This document shows positions 33,752 to 41,385 of a stretch of DNA of 64,000 bases, piece after piece. Each line of letters starts with the position of its first letter. The stretch's first letter is position 1. The notes beneath the pieces are model-generated. The model was not told where the DNA came from and did no database searches. It worked only from the letters and a program-made list of their open reading frames with translations. The stretch spans positions 3,710,501-3,774,500 of the forward strand of contig NZ_CP155618.1 of the NCBI RefSeq assembly GCF_031128465.2, in the 5' to 3' direction. This stretch comes from Mariniflexile litorale (GTDB lineage: Bacteria > Bacteroidota > Bacteroidia > Flavobacteriales > Flavobacteriaceae). The position numbers and the translations under genes are program-made.

Positions 33752-34447
33752 ATGAAAAAAATAACCATAGCTATAGACGGATTTTCTTCCACAGGAAAAA
33801 GTACGGTTGCTAAACAAATTGCAAACCATTTAGGCTATGTGTATGTAGATTCTGGAGCGATGTACCGAGCTGTTACCTATTATGCCATGCAACAAGGATT
33901 TATAGACGTCAATCATTTTGATATTGAGGGTTTAGTCGCTAATTTGAAAACTATTGATATTAGATTTAAGTTTAATAACAAGTTTGGTTTTGCTGAAGTG
34001 TATCTTAATGATATGAATATTGAAAACGATATACGTACTTTAGAAGTTTCAAGTTTTGTTAGTAAGGTTGCCGAAATATCTGAAGTGCGTCAAAAGCTTG
34101 TAGAACAACAAAAGCAATTAGGAAAAGATGGAGGTGTTGTTATGGATGGTCGCGATATCGGTACCGTGGTATTTACGGATGCTGAACTTAAATTATTTAT
34201 GACAGCTTCTGCTGAAACAAGAGCAGAAAGACGGTATTCAGAATTGATAGAAAGAGGGGATGCTGTTACTTATGAAGCTGTTTTAAAAAATGTTCAAGAA
34301 CGCGACTATATAGATTCCCATAGAAAAGATTCACCTTTAACAAAAGCCAAAGACGCTATTCAAATAGATAATTCTAATATGACTCTACAAGAACAGTTCG
34401 ATAAAATTTTAGAGCTTGTAAACGTTACCTTAGAAAATGTAAATTGA
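33752..34447 (+). CDS. cmk: Cytidylate kinase
   Basis: 231-residue cytoplasmic kinase converting CMP/dCMP to the diphosphates. The P-loop is GFSSTGKST at residues 10-18, followed by DSGAMYRAVTYYAM, the VMDGRDIGTVVF signature, and the lid segment ERDYIDSHRKDSPLTKAKDAIQID. All match bacterial Cmk. Cmk and rpsA lie close together in many bacteria; here they are separated by a LysM gene on the other strand. Confidence 0.96.
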   Translation: MKKITIAIDGFSSTGKSTVAKQIANHLGYVYVDSGAMYRAVTYYAMQQGFIDVNHFDIEGLVANLKTIDIRFKFNNKFGFAEVYLNDMNIENDIRTLEVSSFVSKVAEISEVRQKLVEQQKQLGKDGGVVMDGRDIGTVVFTDAELKLFMTASAETRAERRYSELIERGDAVTYEAVLKNVQERDYIDSHRKDSPLTKAKDAIQIDNSNMTLQEQFDKILELVNVTLENVN

Positions 34448-34488
34448 TGCTTAGTTTACACATGAAACTTCAGTTTTTTATAAAAAAA

Positions 34489-34521
34489 AAACGAACCTCT
34501 AACTAATTTAAAGATTCGTTT
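34489..34521. terminator. Bidirectional terminator between cmk and the LysM gene
   Basis: AAACGAA (34489-34495) and TTCGTTT (34515-34521) form a hairpin flanked by an A-run on the left (34482-34490) and T-rich DNA on the right, in the gap between convergent stops at 34447 and 34544. Loop of 19 nt makes it a moderate one. Confidence 0.6.
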
Positions 34522-34543
34522 CTTAATTTTAAAAGGAGTTGTC

Positions 34544-34924
34544 CTATAAATTAGGTATTACTAATTCTTGTCCAGGTTGTATTAAATCTGGGTTCTTTAA
34601 AATATTAGTATTCGCATTAAATATAGCTTGGTATTTAGACGCATTGTCATAATATTGTTTTGCTATTTTACCAAGAGTTTCACCGCTTTTTACGGTATGT
34701 CTGTGGTAAATACTTTCATCCGCCACAGTAATATTTGCTTTAATGTCACTTGGACTTTCCCCACCTATTTCTTTAATTTTATCCCAAATTAAGTTTTTTT
34801 CATACGGGGTGTTAGCAGTACCTTTCACTTTTAAGATGCCGTTTTCTTCTGAAACATCGCCATTTTTAATGTTTAATTTTTCACCTAAATCTAGTACTGA
34901 TTGGTATTTTGCTTTTACTGCCAT
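34544..34924 (-). CDS. BON-LysM protein (Kbp/YgaU-like)
   Basis: 126 residues: a BON-type alpha/beta domain (about 1-70, LNIKNGDVSEENGILKVKGTANTPYEKNLIWDKI) followed by a LysM domain (about 75-125, RHTVKSGETLGKIAKQYYDNASKYQAIFNANTNIL). E. coli Kbp (YgaU) has this same order and length and binds potassium; it is cytoplasmic, and there is likewise no signal peptide here. Peptidoglycan binding by the LysM is possible but would need export. Same strand genes are absent nearby; it transcribes toward cmk. Confidence 0.85.
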   Translation of the reverse strand: MAVKAKYQSVLDLGEKLNIKNGDVSEENGILKVKGTANTPYEKNLIWDKIKEIGGESPSDIKANITVADESIYHRHTVKSGETLGKIAKQYYDNASKYQAIFNANTNILKNPDLIQPGQELVIPNL

Positions 34925-35091
34925 AATTATAAATGTTTAAATAGTTTATTCTGTCTTAAATATAGTGAATTATTCAACGATACTTCATTAATTTAAGGTT
35001 AACTTTTGATGTTGGTAATAGTAACTTATCTTTATAAGTAAAATACATGAATTTTATTTACTCATTTTTAGGGAATTAAGCTAATAATTCT

Positions 35092-35099
35092 TATTTTTG
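35092..35099 (+). promoter_or_regulatory. Bacteroidota -7 element for rpsA
   Basis: TATTTTTG matches TAnnTTTG exactly. Transcription would start near 35106, giving a leader of about 160 nt before the rpsA ATG at 35266. A T-rich -33-like stretch lies near 35064-35069. Confidence 0.5.
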
Positions 35100-35121
35100 C
35101 ACTCCTTTTAGCAAATCTTAA

Positions 35122-35241
35122 GGAAGATAGAAGGAACTAAGAAACAAAAAAATAATAACACTTCTGTGTGTTTATTGCTTAAATCTTCCAAAATATACAG
35201 AATACAAAACACAGTGTAATGACGTTTCTAATAAGTAGAAA
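35122..35241 (+). promoter_or_regulatory. Foldable rpsA leader
   Basis: GGAAGAT (35122-35128) pairs exactly with ATCTTCC (35183-35189), enclosing an inner stem AATAATAACAC/GTGTTTATT (35151-35175) with loop TTCTGT. A further hairpin TTTCTA/TAGAAA with a 5-nt loop (35225-35241) precedes the start by 24 nt. S1 autoregulates its own mRNA in other bacteria, so a regulatory leader is plausible; only the pairing is seen directly. Confidence 0.45.
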
Positions 35242-35265
35242 TTAAATTACATAATTATCTTTTAA

Positions 35266-37113
35266 ATGGCTGAAAAAGCAAATCAAGCTGAAGTGGAAGC
35301 AACTACCGCTCCAACAGTTGAAGCTCCAGTAGTATCTGAAGCGAAAGCAAATCCTGAAAAATTCTTAGCAGACTTTAACTGGCACAATTACCAAGAAGGT
35401 ATTGACGAAGTTGATGAAAAACAACTACAAGAATTTGAAAAATTAGTAGCAGAAAATTTCGTTGATACTCTTAACGATGAAGTTGTTGAAGGTACCGTAG
35501 TACACATTTCTGATAGAGATGCTATTATTGATATCAACGCAAAATCTGAAGGTGTTATCTCTTTAAACGAATTTCGTTACAATCCTAACTTAGCAGTTGG
35601 TGACAAAGTAGAAGTATTAATTGATGTTCGTGAAGATGCAACAGGACAATTAGTATTATCTCACAGAAAAGCTCGTGTAATCAAAGCATGGGACAGAGTT
35701 ATTAAAGCTAATGAAACTGGTGAAATCGTTAACGGTTTTGTTAAATGTAGAACGAAGGGTGGTATGATTGTAGATGTATTCGGTATCGAAGCATTCTTAC
35801 CAGGTTCTCAAATTGACGTGAAACCAATTAGAGATTACGATCAGTACGTAAATAAAACTATGGAATTCAAAGTTGTGAAAATCAACCACGAATTTAAAAA
35901 CGTAGTAGTATCTCATAAAGCACTTATTGAGGCTGATATTGAAGTACAGAAAAAAGAAATTATTGGTCAATTAGAAAAAGGTCAAGTATTAGAAGGTATT
36001 GTTAAAAATATCACTTCTTACGGTGTATTCATCGATCTTGGTGGTGTAGATGGTTTAATCCACATTACCGATTTATCTTGGTCTCGTATCAATCATCCAA
36101 ACGAGATTGTAGAATTAGATCAAAAACTTAACGTGGTAATCCTTGATTTTGATGAAAACAAATCAAGAATCCAATTAGGTCTTAAACAATTATCTAAACA
36201 CCCATGGGAAGCATTAGCTGATACAGTGGCTGTTGGTGATAAAGTAAAAGGTAAAGTAGTTGTTATTGCAGATTACGGTGCATTTATTGAAGTAGCTGAT
36301 GGTGTTGAAGGTTTAATTCACGTTTCTGAAATGTCTTGGTCTACACACTTACGTTCAGCTCAAGATTTCGTTAATGTTGGTGATGAAGTTGAAGCAGTTA
36401 TCTTAACTTTAGATAGAGAAGATCGTAAAATGTCTTTAGGTATCAAACAATTAACATCTGATCCTTGGACTGATATTACAGCTAAATACCCATTAGGTTC
36501 TAAGCACACAGGTATTGTTCGTAACTTTACAAACTTTGGTGTTTTTGTTGAATTAGAAGAAGGTATCGATGGATTAATTTACATCTCCGATTTATCTTGG
36601 ACTAAGAAAATCAAACATCCATCTGAGTTCTGTGCAGCTGGTGATAAATTAGAAGTTATCGTATTAGAGTTAGATGTTGAAGGACGTAAATTATCTTTAG
36701 GTCACAAACAAACAACTGTAAATCCTTGGGATGCTTATGAAACTGATTTCGCTTTAGAAACTGTTCACACAGGTGAAATTTCTGAAATCGTTGATAAAGG
36801 CGCTACTGTAGAATTTAACGAAGACATCGTTGCTTTCATTCCTACACGTCACCTTGAAAAAGAAGATGGTAAGAAATTAGTAAAAGGAGAAACGGCTGAA
36901 TTCAAGATCATTGAATTCAACAAAGAGTTCAAACGTGTTGTAGCATCTCACACTGCTATTTTTAAAGCAGAAGAAATTGCAAACGTTAAAGCTGCTGCTA
37001 AGAAAATAGAAGCACAAGCTGCCGAGTCTAAACCGACTTTAGGTGACGCTAACGAAGCATTACAAGCTCTTAAAGATAAAATGGACGGAAAAGCAGCAAA
37101 AAGCAAAAAATAA
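35266..37113 (+). CDS. rpsA: 30S ribosomal protein S1
   Basis: 615 residues with six S1 RNA-binding repeats at about 75-145, 160-225, 240-310, 325-395, 410-480 and 500-565. Repeats 3-5 are the clearest (EGIVKNITSYGVFIDLGG, GKVVVIADYGAFIEVADG, TGIVRNFTNFGVFVELEEG). The N-terminus is an acidic Ala/Glu-rich tail and the C-terminus a Lys-rich tail ending KAAKSKK, as in Bacteroidota S1. It binds mRNA at the small subunit; many genes in this phylum lack Shine-Dalgarno sequences, making S1 important. Codon use is more restricted than in neighbours, as expected of a highly expressed gene. Confidence 0.97.
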   Translation: MAEKANQAEVEATTAPTVEAPVVSEAKANPEKFLADFNWHNYQEGIDEVDEKQLQEFEKLVAENFVDTLNDEVVEGTVVHISDRDAIIDINAKSEGVISLNEFRYNPNLAVGDKVEVLIDVREDATGQLVLSHRKARVIKAWDRVIKANETGEIVNGFVKCRTKGGMIVDVFGIEAFLPGSQIDVKPIRDYDQYVNKTMEFKVVKINHEFKNVVVSHKALIEADIEVQKKEIIGQLEKGQVLEGIVKNITSYGVFIDLGGVDGLIHITDLSWSRINHPNEIVELDQKLNVVILDFDENKSRIQLGLKQLSKHPWEALADTVAVGDKVKGKVVVIADYGAFIEVADGVEGLIHVSEMSWSTHLRSAQDFVNVGDEVEAVILTLDREDRKMSLGIKQLTSDPWTDITAKYPLGSKHTGIVRNFTNFGVFVELEEGIDGLIYISDLSWTKKIKHPSEFCAAGDKLEVIVLELDVEGRKLSLGHKQTTVNPWDAYETDFALETVHTGEISEIVDKGATVEFNEDIVAFIPTRHLEKEDGKKLVKGETAEFKIIEFNKEFKRVVASHTAIFKAEEIANVKAAAKKIEAQAAESKPTLGDANEALQALKDKMDGKAAKSKK

Positions 37114-37150
37114 TTTTGCGATTTTAAGCTAGAAATACATTTATAATTTT

Positions 37151-37180
37151 AAAGCCTTCAAGAAATTGAAGGCTTTTTTT
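37151..37180 (+). terminator. Rho-independent terminator after rpsA
   Basis: A perfect 11-bp stem AAAGCCTTCAA/TTGAAGGCTTT with loop GAAA ends in TTTTTTT, 38 nt after the rpsA stop. One of the best terminators in the window. Confidence 0.92.
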
Positions 37181-37204
37181 ATGTCTTAAATATTATGAAT
37201 TTTT

Positions 37205-37290
37205 GGGCGTGCCCCTAAAAAGGGTCGGGCTATTCGTTACAATCTTTTATTCGTGCCTCATAAAAGGATTTTCACTGCTATCCCTCACGC
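37205..37290 (+). repeat. 86-nt structured intergenic element
   Basis: Its G+C is well above the surrounding DNA. The ends pair (GCGTG near 37207-37211 with CACGC at 37286-37290). Inside are a CCCT/AGGG hairpin and a stem AATCTTTTAT/ATAAAAGGATT. Segments such as GGGTCGGGCTAT and CACTGCTATCCCTCACGC resemble, from memory, a dispersed intergenic element of many Bacteroidota genomes; I cannot check that here. Only one copy is present in the window. Confidence 0.5.
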
Positions 37291-37377
37291 AATTTTCAAG
37301 GGGTAATTTTATTCATCAGGGTTATAAAACTTTTACAAGTATCAATTATTTATATTTCAATTTCTAATATTTTACAT

Positions 37378-37385
37378 TACATTTG
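37378..37385 (+). promoter_or_regulatory. Bacteroidota -7 element for pyrR
   Basis: TACATTTG matches TAnnTTTG exactly, 25 nt before the pyrR ATG. It is followed immediately by an odd palindrome GTATTC-C-GAATAC (37385-37397) covering the expected start of transcription, a possible operator. Confidence 0.5.
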
Positions 37386-37410
37386 TATTCCGAATACGTT
37401 TGGATAGTCT

Positions 37411-37950
37411 ATGAGTCAAAAAGTTTTACTTAACGCAAAAGAGGTAAACATCATTCTTCACCGATTGGCTTGTCAACTTATTGAAAAACATAACGACTTC
37501 TCAAAAACCGTTCTTATTGGTTTACAGCCACGTGGCGTGTTTTTAGCAAATAGAATCGCTAAAATATTACGAGAAGACTATAAAGTTAAAAACATTCAAT
37601 TAGGTCATTTAGATATCACCTTTTTTAGAGACGATTTTCGAAGGGGAGAAAAAACGTTAGAAGCCAATAAAACACAAATCAATTTTCTAGTTGAAGATAA
37701 AAATGTGGTCTTTATAGATGATGTTTTATATACAGGCAGAAGCATTCGCGCCGCTTTAACAGCTATTCAATCGTTTGGAAGACCTAACGAAATTGAACTT
37801 TTAACGCTTATTGACAGGCGTTTTAGTAGACATTTACCCATACAACCTAACTATAGGGGAAGACAAGTAGATGTTATAAACAACGAAAAAGTAAAAGTAA
37901 ACTGGAAAGAGCATGATAATGAAGATTCCGTTTATCTAATTGAAAAATAG
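37411..37950 (+). CDS. pyrR: PyrR: pyrimidine operon regulator / uracil phosphoribosyltransferase
   Basis: 179-residue member of the PyrR family. The PRPP-binding loop is NVVFIDDVLYTGRSIRAAL, and the N-terminal IGLQPRGVFLANRI and the C-terminal LIDRRFSRHLPIQPNYRGRQVDV are diagnostic for PyrR. In Firmicutes it attenuates pyr mRNA in response to UMP and also has weak UPRTase activity. Whether it binds RNA in Bacteroidota is unclear. pyrB follows after a 103-nt gap with repeats. Confidence 0.95.
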   Translation: MSQKVLLNAKEVNIILHRLACQLIEKHNDFSKTVLIGLQPRGVFLANRIAKILREDYKVKNIQLGHLDITFFRDDFRRGEKTLEANKTQINFLVEDKNVVFIDDVLYTGRSIRAALTAIQSFGRPNEIELLTLIDRRFSRHLPIQPNYRGRQVDVINNEKVKVNWKEHDNEDSVYLIEK

Positions 37951-38013
37951 AATCAATTAACAATTGATAATTAAAAATTAACAATGATAAGTTTCAGTTA
38001 AAAAAGCGCTAGT

Positions 38014-38047
38014 AACTTTTAAACTTTAAACTTTAAACTTTTAAATT
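38014..38047 (+). repeat. 8-bp tandem repeat before pyrB
   Basis: A run of roughly four AACTTTAA/ACTTTTAA units (about 34 bp) lies just ahead of the pyrB ATG at 38054. The period is 8 bp, which is unusual for a homopolymer-type AT tract. It could alter spacing of expression signals if copy number changes. Confidence 0.55.
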
Positions 38048-38053
38048 AAAAAG

Positions 38054-38983
38054 ATGAGCGAATTAAGTGTTAATCACTTATTAGGAATCAAGTATCTAAA
38101 TAAACAAGATATTCAACTTATTTTTGAAACTGCCGATCATTTTAAGGAAGTGATTAACAGACCTATCAAAAAGGTGCCTTCGCTAAGAGATATTACCATT
38201 GCAAACTTATTCTTCGAAAATTCAACCAGAACTAAATTATCTTTCGAGTTGGCTGAAAAACGATTATCCGCCGATGTCCTTAATTTTTCATCATCACAAT
38301 CTTCAGTAAAGAAAGGAGAAACTTTAATCGATACGGTTAATAATATCCTGTCTATGAAAGTGGATATGGTAGTTATGAGACATCCGAATCCTGGTGCAGG
38401 TGTGTTTCTGTCAAAGCATGTAAAAGCGAGTATTATCAACGCCGGAGATGGCGCACATGAGCATCCAACACAAGCTTTATTGGATTCGTATTCAATACGA
38501 GAAAAATTAGGAGGTGTCGCTGGGAAAAAAGTAGTTATTGTTGGGGATATTTTACATAGTAGGGTAGCACTCTCAAATATATTTGCTTTGCAATTACAAG
38601 GGGCACAGGTAATGGTTTGCGGGCCTAAAACGTTACTACCTAAATACATAAACACACTTGGAGTAAAGGTTGAAACAAATCTAATTAAAGCACTGAATTG
38701 GTGCGATGTAGCAAACATGTTACGGGTGCAGAACGAACGTATGGATATTAGCTATTTCCCATCCACTAGAGAATATACACAACAATTTGGAGTTAATAAA
38801 GAGTTGCTAGATTCTTTAAACAAAGAAATAACTATTATGCATCCTGGACCTATTAACAGAGGTGTAGAAATAACGAGTGATGTTGCCGATTCTAAACAAT
38901 CCATTATTTTAGATCAAGTACAAAACGGGGTTGCAATTAGGATGGCAGTTATTTATTTATTAGCTTCAAAAATAAAACAGTAA
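38054..38983 (+). CDS. pyrB: Aspartate carbamoyltransferase catalytic chain
   Basis: 309-residue enzyme condensing carbamoyl phosphate with aspartate in pyrimidine synthesis. Carbamoyl-phosphate binding is seen in STRTK (57-61), plus HPGPINRGVEI near the C-terminus and the HPTQALLDSY aspartate-domain motif. No regulatory PyrI chain is adjacent, as in the class B/C enzymes of this phylum. It follows pyrR and is 3 nt before the STAS-like gene, so they probably share a transcript. Confidence 0.97.
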   Translation: MSELSVNHLLGIKYLNKQDIQLIFETADHFKEVINRPIKKVPSLRDITIANLFFENSTRTKLSFELAEKRLSADVLNFSSSQSSVKKGETLIDTVNNILSMKVDMVVMRHPNPGAGVFLSKHVKASIINAGDGAHEHPTQALLDSYSIREKLGGVAGKKVVIVGDILHSRVALSNIFALQLQGAQVMVCGPKTLLPKYINTLGVKVETNLIKALNWCDVANMLRVQNERMDISYFPSTREYTQQFGVNKELLDSLNKEITIMHPGPINRGVEITSDVADSKQSIILDQVQNGVAIRMAVIYLLASKIKQ

Positions 38984-38986
38984 ATC

Positions 38987-39319
38987 ATGATAATCGATCA
39001 AGACGGTAATATATCAATCATTACTCAAGAGAAAGCAACTATTGTTGAGCTAATAAAAAAAATACAAACCTTATATCCTAAATTCAAAAACAATAACATT
39101 ATTGTAGCTTTATCTTCTTTAAACAAATTAGGTTTAGAAGATATCGTGGAATTTTTGGAACTATCAAATACCCATAGAGCTACAAAGCATTCTTTTGTAA
39201 TTGTTTGTGATAAAATAGATTTAAATAGTGTTCCAGATGAAATAGTCGTTGTACCAACAAGTAAAGAAGCTTACGACATTATTGAAATGGAAGAAATGGA
39301 ACGCGATTTAGGGTTCTAA
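38987..39319 (+). CDS. STAS-like small protein between pyrB and rnz
   Basis: 110 residues of alpha/beta pattern. The strand-helix order (NNIIVALSSLNKLGLEDIVEFLELSNTHRATKHSFVIVCDKIDLNSVPDEIVVVPTSKEAYDIIEMEEMERDLGF) resembles STAS domains: a buried strand, helix, second strand, and a terminal SxxEA-helix. The typical phosphorylated Ser/Thr position is not obvious (LSSLNKLG). Starts 3 nt after pyrB and precedes ribonuclease Z, an arrangement I believe is conserved in Flavobacteriia. Function unknown. Confidence 0.7.
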   Translation: MIIDQDGNISIITQEKATIVELIKKIQTLYPKFKNNNIIVALSSLNKLGLEDIVEFLELSNTHRATKHSFVIVCDKIDLNSVPDEIVVVPTSKEAYDIIEMEEMERDLGF

Positions 39320-39360
39320 ATAGTTTGTTGTTTTGTTGTATGTCGTTTAGTTGAACACGG

Positions 39361-39386
39361 CTTAACAACTTAACAACTTAACAACT
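39361..39386 (+). repeat. 8-bp tandem repeat before rnz
   Basis: CTTAACAA is repeated three times with a short remainder, ending 8 nt before the rnz ATG at 39395. Same period as the repeat before pyrB but a different unit. Origin may be slippage or a weak translation-enhancing leader. Confidence 0.6.
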
Positions 39387-39394
39387 CACAAAAA

Positions 39395-40300
39395 ATGAAA
39401 TTAACCATATTAGGTTGTTACAGTGCCACACCAAGAGCTTTAACAAATACCACATCGCAAGTATTAGAAATAAACAATCACATGTTTTTAATAGATTGTG
39501 GTGAAGGTACTCAAGTGGAACTCCGCAAGCATAAAATTAAGTTTAATCGCATCAAGCATATCTTTATTTCCCATTTACACGGAGATCATTTTTTCGGTTT
39601 AGTGGGCTTAATATCTACTTTTAGATTGCTTACACGTGAAACAGAGTTACATATTTATGGTCCCAAAGGCATTAAAGAAGTCGTGACGCTTCAAATGAAA
39701 TTAGCCGACTCTTGGACTAATTACCAGCTTATTTTTCATGAGTTGACTTCAGAAAATTCAGAATTGATTTTTGAAGATGAGGAAGTTGAAGTGTATACCA
39801 TTCCTTTAAATCATCGGATATATACCAATGGCTATCTATTCAAAGAAAAAGAAGGGAATAGAAAATTAGATATTAATTTAGTTGAAGAAGCTAATATTCA
39901 TATGGCTTACTATAGAAAATTAGCTCAAGGTTTTGATGTGACTAATAATGATGGTATTCTTATAAAAAATGAAACTGTAACCAAGGCAGGAGTAAAGCCT
40001 AAAAGTTATGCATTTTGTAGTGATACCATGTATAAAGAAGATATTGTTCCAATAATTAAAAATGTAGATGTGTTATATCATGAATCTACTTTTTTGGAAA
40101 AACATGCACATTTGGCGCCAAGAACGAAGCACTCAACAGCAAAAGAAGCTGCTAGTATTGCTAAACAAGCCAATGTAGGCACTTTGCTGCTTGGTCATTA
40201 TTCTACGCGTTATGACGGCTTAAATTTATTTAAAGAAGAAGCACAGGAAGTATTTGAAAATGTGGAATTATGTGAAGACGGAAAAACGTTTAATTTCTAA
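39395..40300 (+). CDS. rnz: Ribonuclease Z
   Basis: 301-residue zinc endonuclease that trims tRNA 3' trailers. The metallo-beta-lactamase motif is HLHGDH at 60-65 (His60, His62, Asp64, His65), with further ligands at the His of LNHRIYTNG, the Asp of FCSDT and the His in LGHYSTRYD. The long insertion with helix-like segment (about 155-205) is the exosite-like substrate arm. Length is typical. Its 3' end overlaps that of the convergent gene by 11 nt. Confidence 0.95.
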   Translation: MKLTILGCYSATPRALTNTTSQVLEINNHMFLIDCGEGTQVELRKHKIKFNRIKHIFISHLHGDHFFGLVGLISTFRLLTRETELHIYGPKGIKEVVTLQMKLADSWTNYQLIFHELTSENSELIFEDEEVEVYTIPLNHRIYTNGYLFKEKEGNRKLDINLVEEANIHMAYYRKLAQGFDVTNNDGILIKNETVTKAGVKPKSYAFCSDTMYKEDIVPIIKNVDVLYHESTFLEKHAHLAPRTKHSTAKEAASIAKQANVGTLLLGHYSTRYDGLNLFKEEAQEVFENVELCEDGKTFNF

Positions 40301-40724
40301 TTTCTTCGGAATTTAAAATCCATTGAACAGCTTCTTCTAGTGATTCACAAAGTTTTACACTGTTTTTTAAAAACATTTTTTCTAAAGTAGAACTCATAAA
40401 ACCAGCGTCGTTGTACCATACTATGGCCGCTGCCTCAATAAAATCGTATTCTTTGCTGAAGGTTACCCAAACAAAAGGATCTATTGAATACGAATTCACT
40501 TTATTGGATATGAACCCAATTTTTTTAGAAGTACCATAAAGCTCAATAATCATGTTGGCAATTTTTTGAATTATCAACCAATCTACATGTATTTCATGGT
40601 TCAATTCAGCCACCACAAAATCTTCACAAATAAAAAACTTCCCGAAAGAAAGTTCTATTTTTTTATGAATAAACTTTGTTAGATTTTCAGACTCTTCAAA
40701 CTTCATTGAAGTAGTAATATACAA
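40290..40724 (-). CDS. STAS/SpoIIAA-like family protein, paralogue 1
   Basis: 144 residues, first of three tandem paralogues. Shared framework: FGkFxxxExFxxxELNxxiHxDW, YGxxxxxxxISNxxNSYSxxPxxW, AaAIVxYNxxxxMxxxLEKxFxkxsvkxCxSLxEAxxWI. The alternation of strands and helices and the terminal SLEEAxxWI are like the SpoIIAA-like fold (DUF3478). No signal peptide, so cytoplasmic. This copy has Val-Trp at YNDAG and is the most divergent. The gene ends 11 nt inside the 3' end of rnz on the other strand. Confidence 0.75.
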   Translation of the reverse strand: MYITTSMKFEESENLTKFIHKKIELSFGKFFICEDFVVAELNHEIHVDWLIIQKIANMIIELYGTSKKIGFISNKVNSYSIDPFVWVTFSKEYDFIEAAAIVWYNDAGFMSSTLEKMFLKNSVKLCESLEEAVQWILNSEEIRN

Positions 40725-40859
40725 CTTTTTTTATAAATGAATATTTCTTTAAAGTTGATAATATATAAAACATGCACTAATAAAATAATCTGAGTTTGTT
40801 ATAAATAAATAGTGTAGATTATTCTATCCGGGATATCTGTTTTGTATAAAACTACAATT

Positions 40860-41276
40860 TCAATCTTTTTTTAATTCTCTTAAATTAGATATCCATTGAA
40901 AAGCGACTTCTAAAGAATCACACCTTTTGATACTTTTTTTATAAAATTGCTTTTCAAGGGTGGCATTCATAAAAGCCATAGGGTTATAAGTTACTATAGC
41001 TGCAGCTACCATAATGCCATATTTTTCATCAATTTCTTCCCAAACTTGTGGATTCAAGGAGTATGAATTAAATCTATTTGAAATATAACCAATTTGTGCA
41101 TCTGAGCCATAAAACATTATAAGTTCGTCCATAATGCTTTTTACCATTTCCCAATCAAAATGAATGCCTTCATTTAATTCAGAAATAAAAAAAGATTCTA
41201 ATAAATAAAAGTTACCAAAAGGCCTTTCTATTTTATAATGCTTGATTTTAAAATATTGAGAGTTTTCGAATTTCAT
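40860..41276 (-). CDS. STAS/SpoIIAA-like family protein, paralogue 2
   Basis: 138 residues, the middle paralogue. Compare FGNFYLLESFFISELNEGIHFDWEMVKSIMDEL with the same region of paralogue 3 (FGTFYFLETFIISELNDGVHFDWEMIKDAMSEL), nearly identical. ISNRFNSYSLNPQVW and the end DSLEVAFQWIS are in place. Both sides are AT-rich gaps of 135 and 109 nt, so each gene may have its own promoter. No catalytic motif is seen. Confidence 0.78.
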   Translation of the reverse strand: MKFENSQYFKIKHYKIERPFGNFYLLESFFISELNEGIHFDWEMVKSIMDELIMFYGSDAQIGYISNRFNSYSLNPQVWEEIDEKYGIMVAAAIVTYNPMAFMNATLEKQFYKKSIKRCDSLEVAFQWISNLRELKKD

Positions 41277-41385
41277 ATTGTGGTTGGTTGGTTAGGTTAT
41301 CGCTAATTTATAAAGTTAACTAATACAAAAGCACAAAGAAGTAAAATTTATTTGAAGGTTTTTTTAATATAAAATTATCTGAATA

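Larger units (their letters stand above)
34925..35265. other. rpsA promoter and leader region
   Basis: 341 bases between the LysM gene start and rpsA. It contains the likely rpsA promoter (35092-35099) and a leader of about 160 nt that can fold into several hairpins, described separately. No coding frame of note. Confidence 0.7.
37114..37410. other. rpsA-pyrR intergenic region
   Basis: 297 bases holding the rpsA terminator (37151-37180), an 86-nt structured repeat-like element (37205-37290) and the pyrR promoter (37378-37397). No gene seen. Confidence 0.7.
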
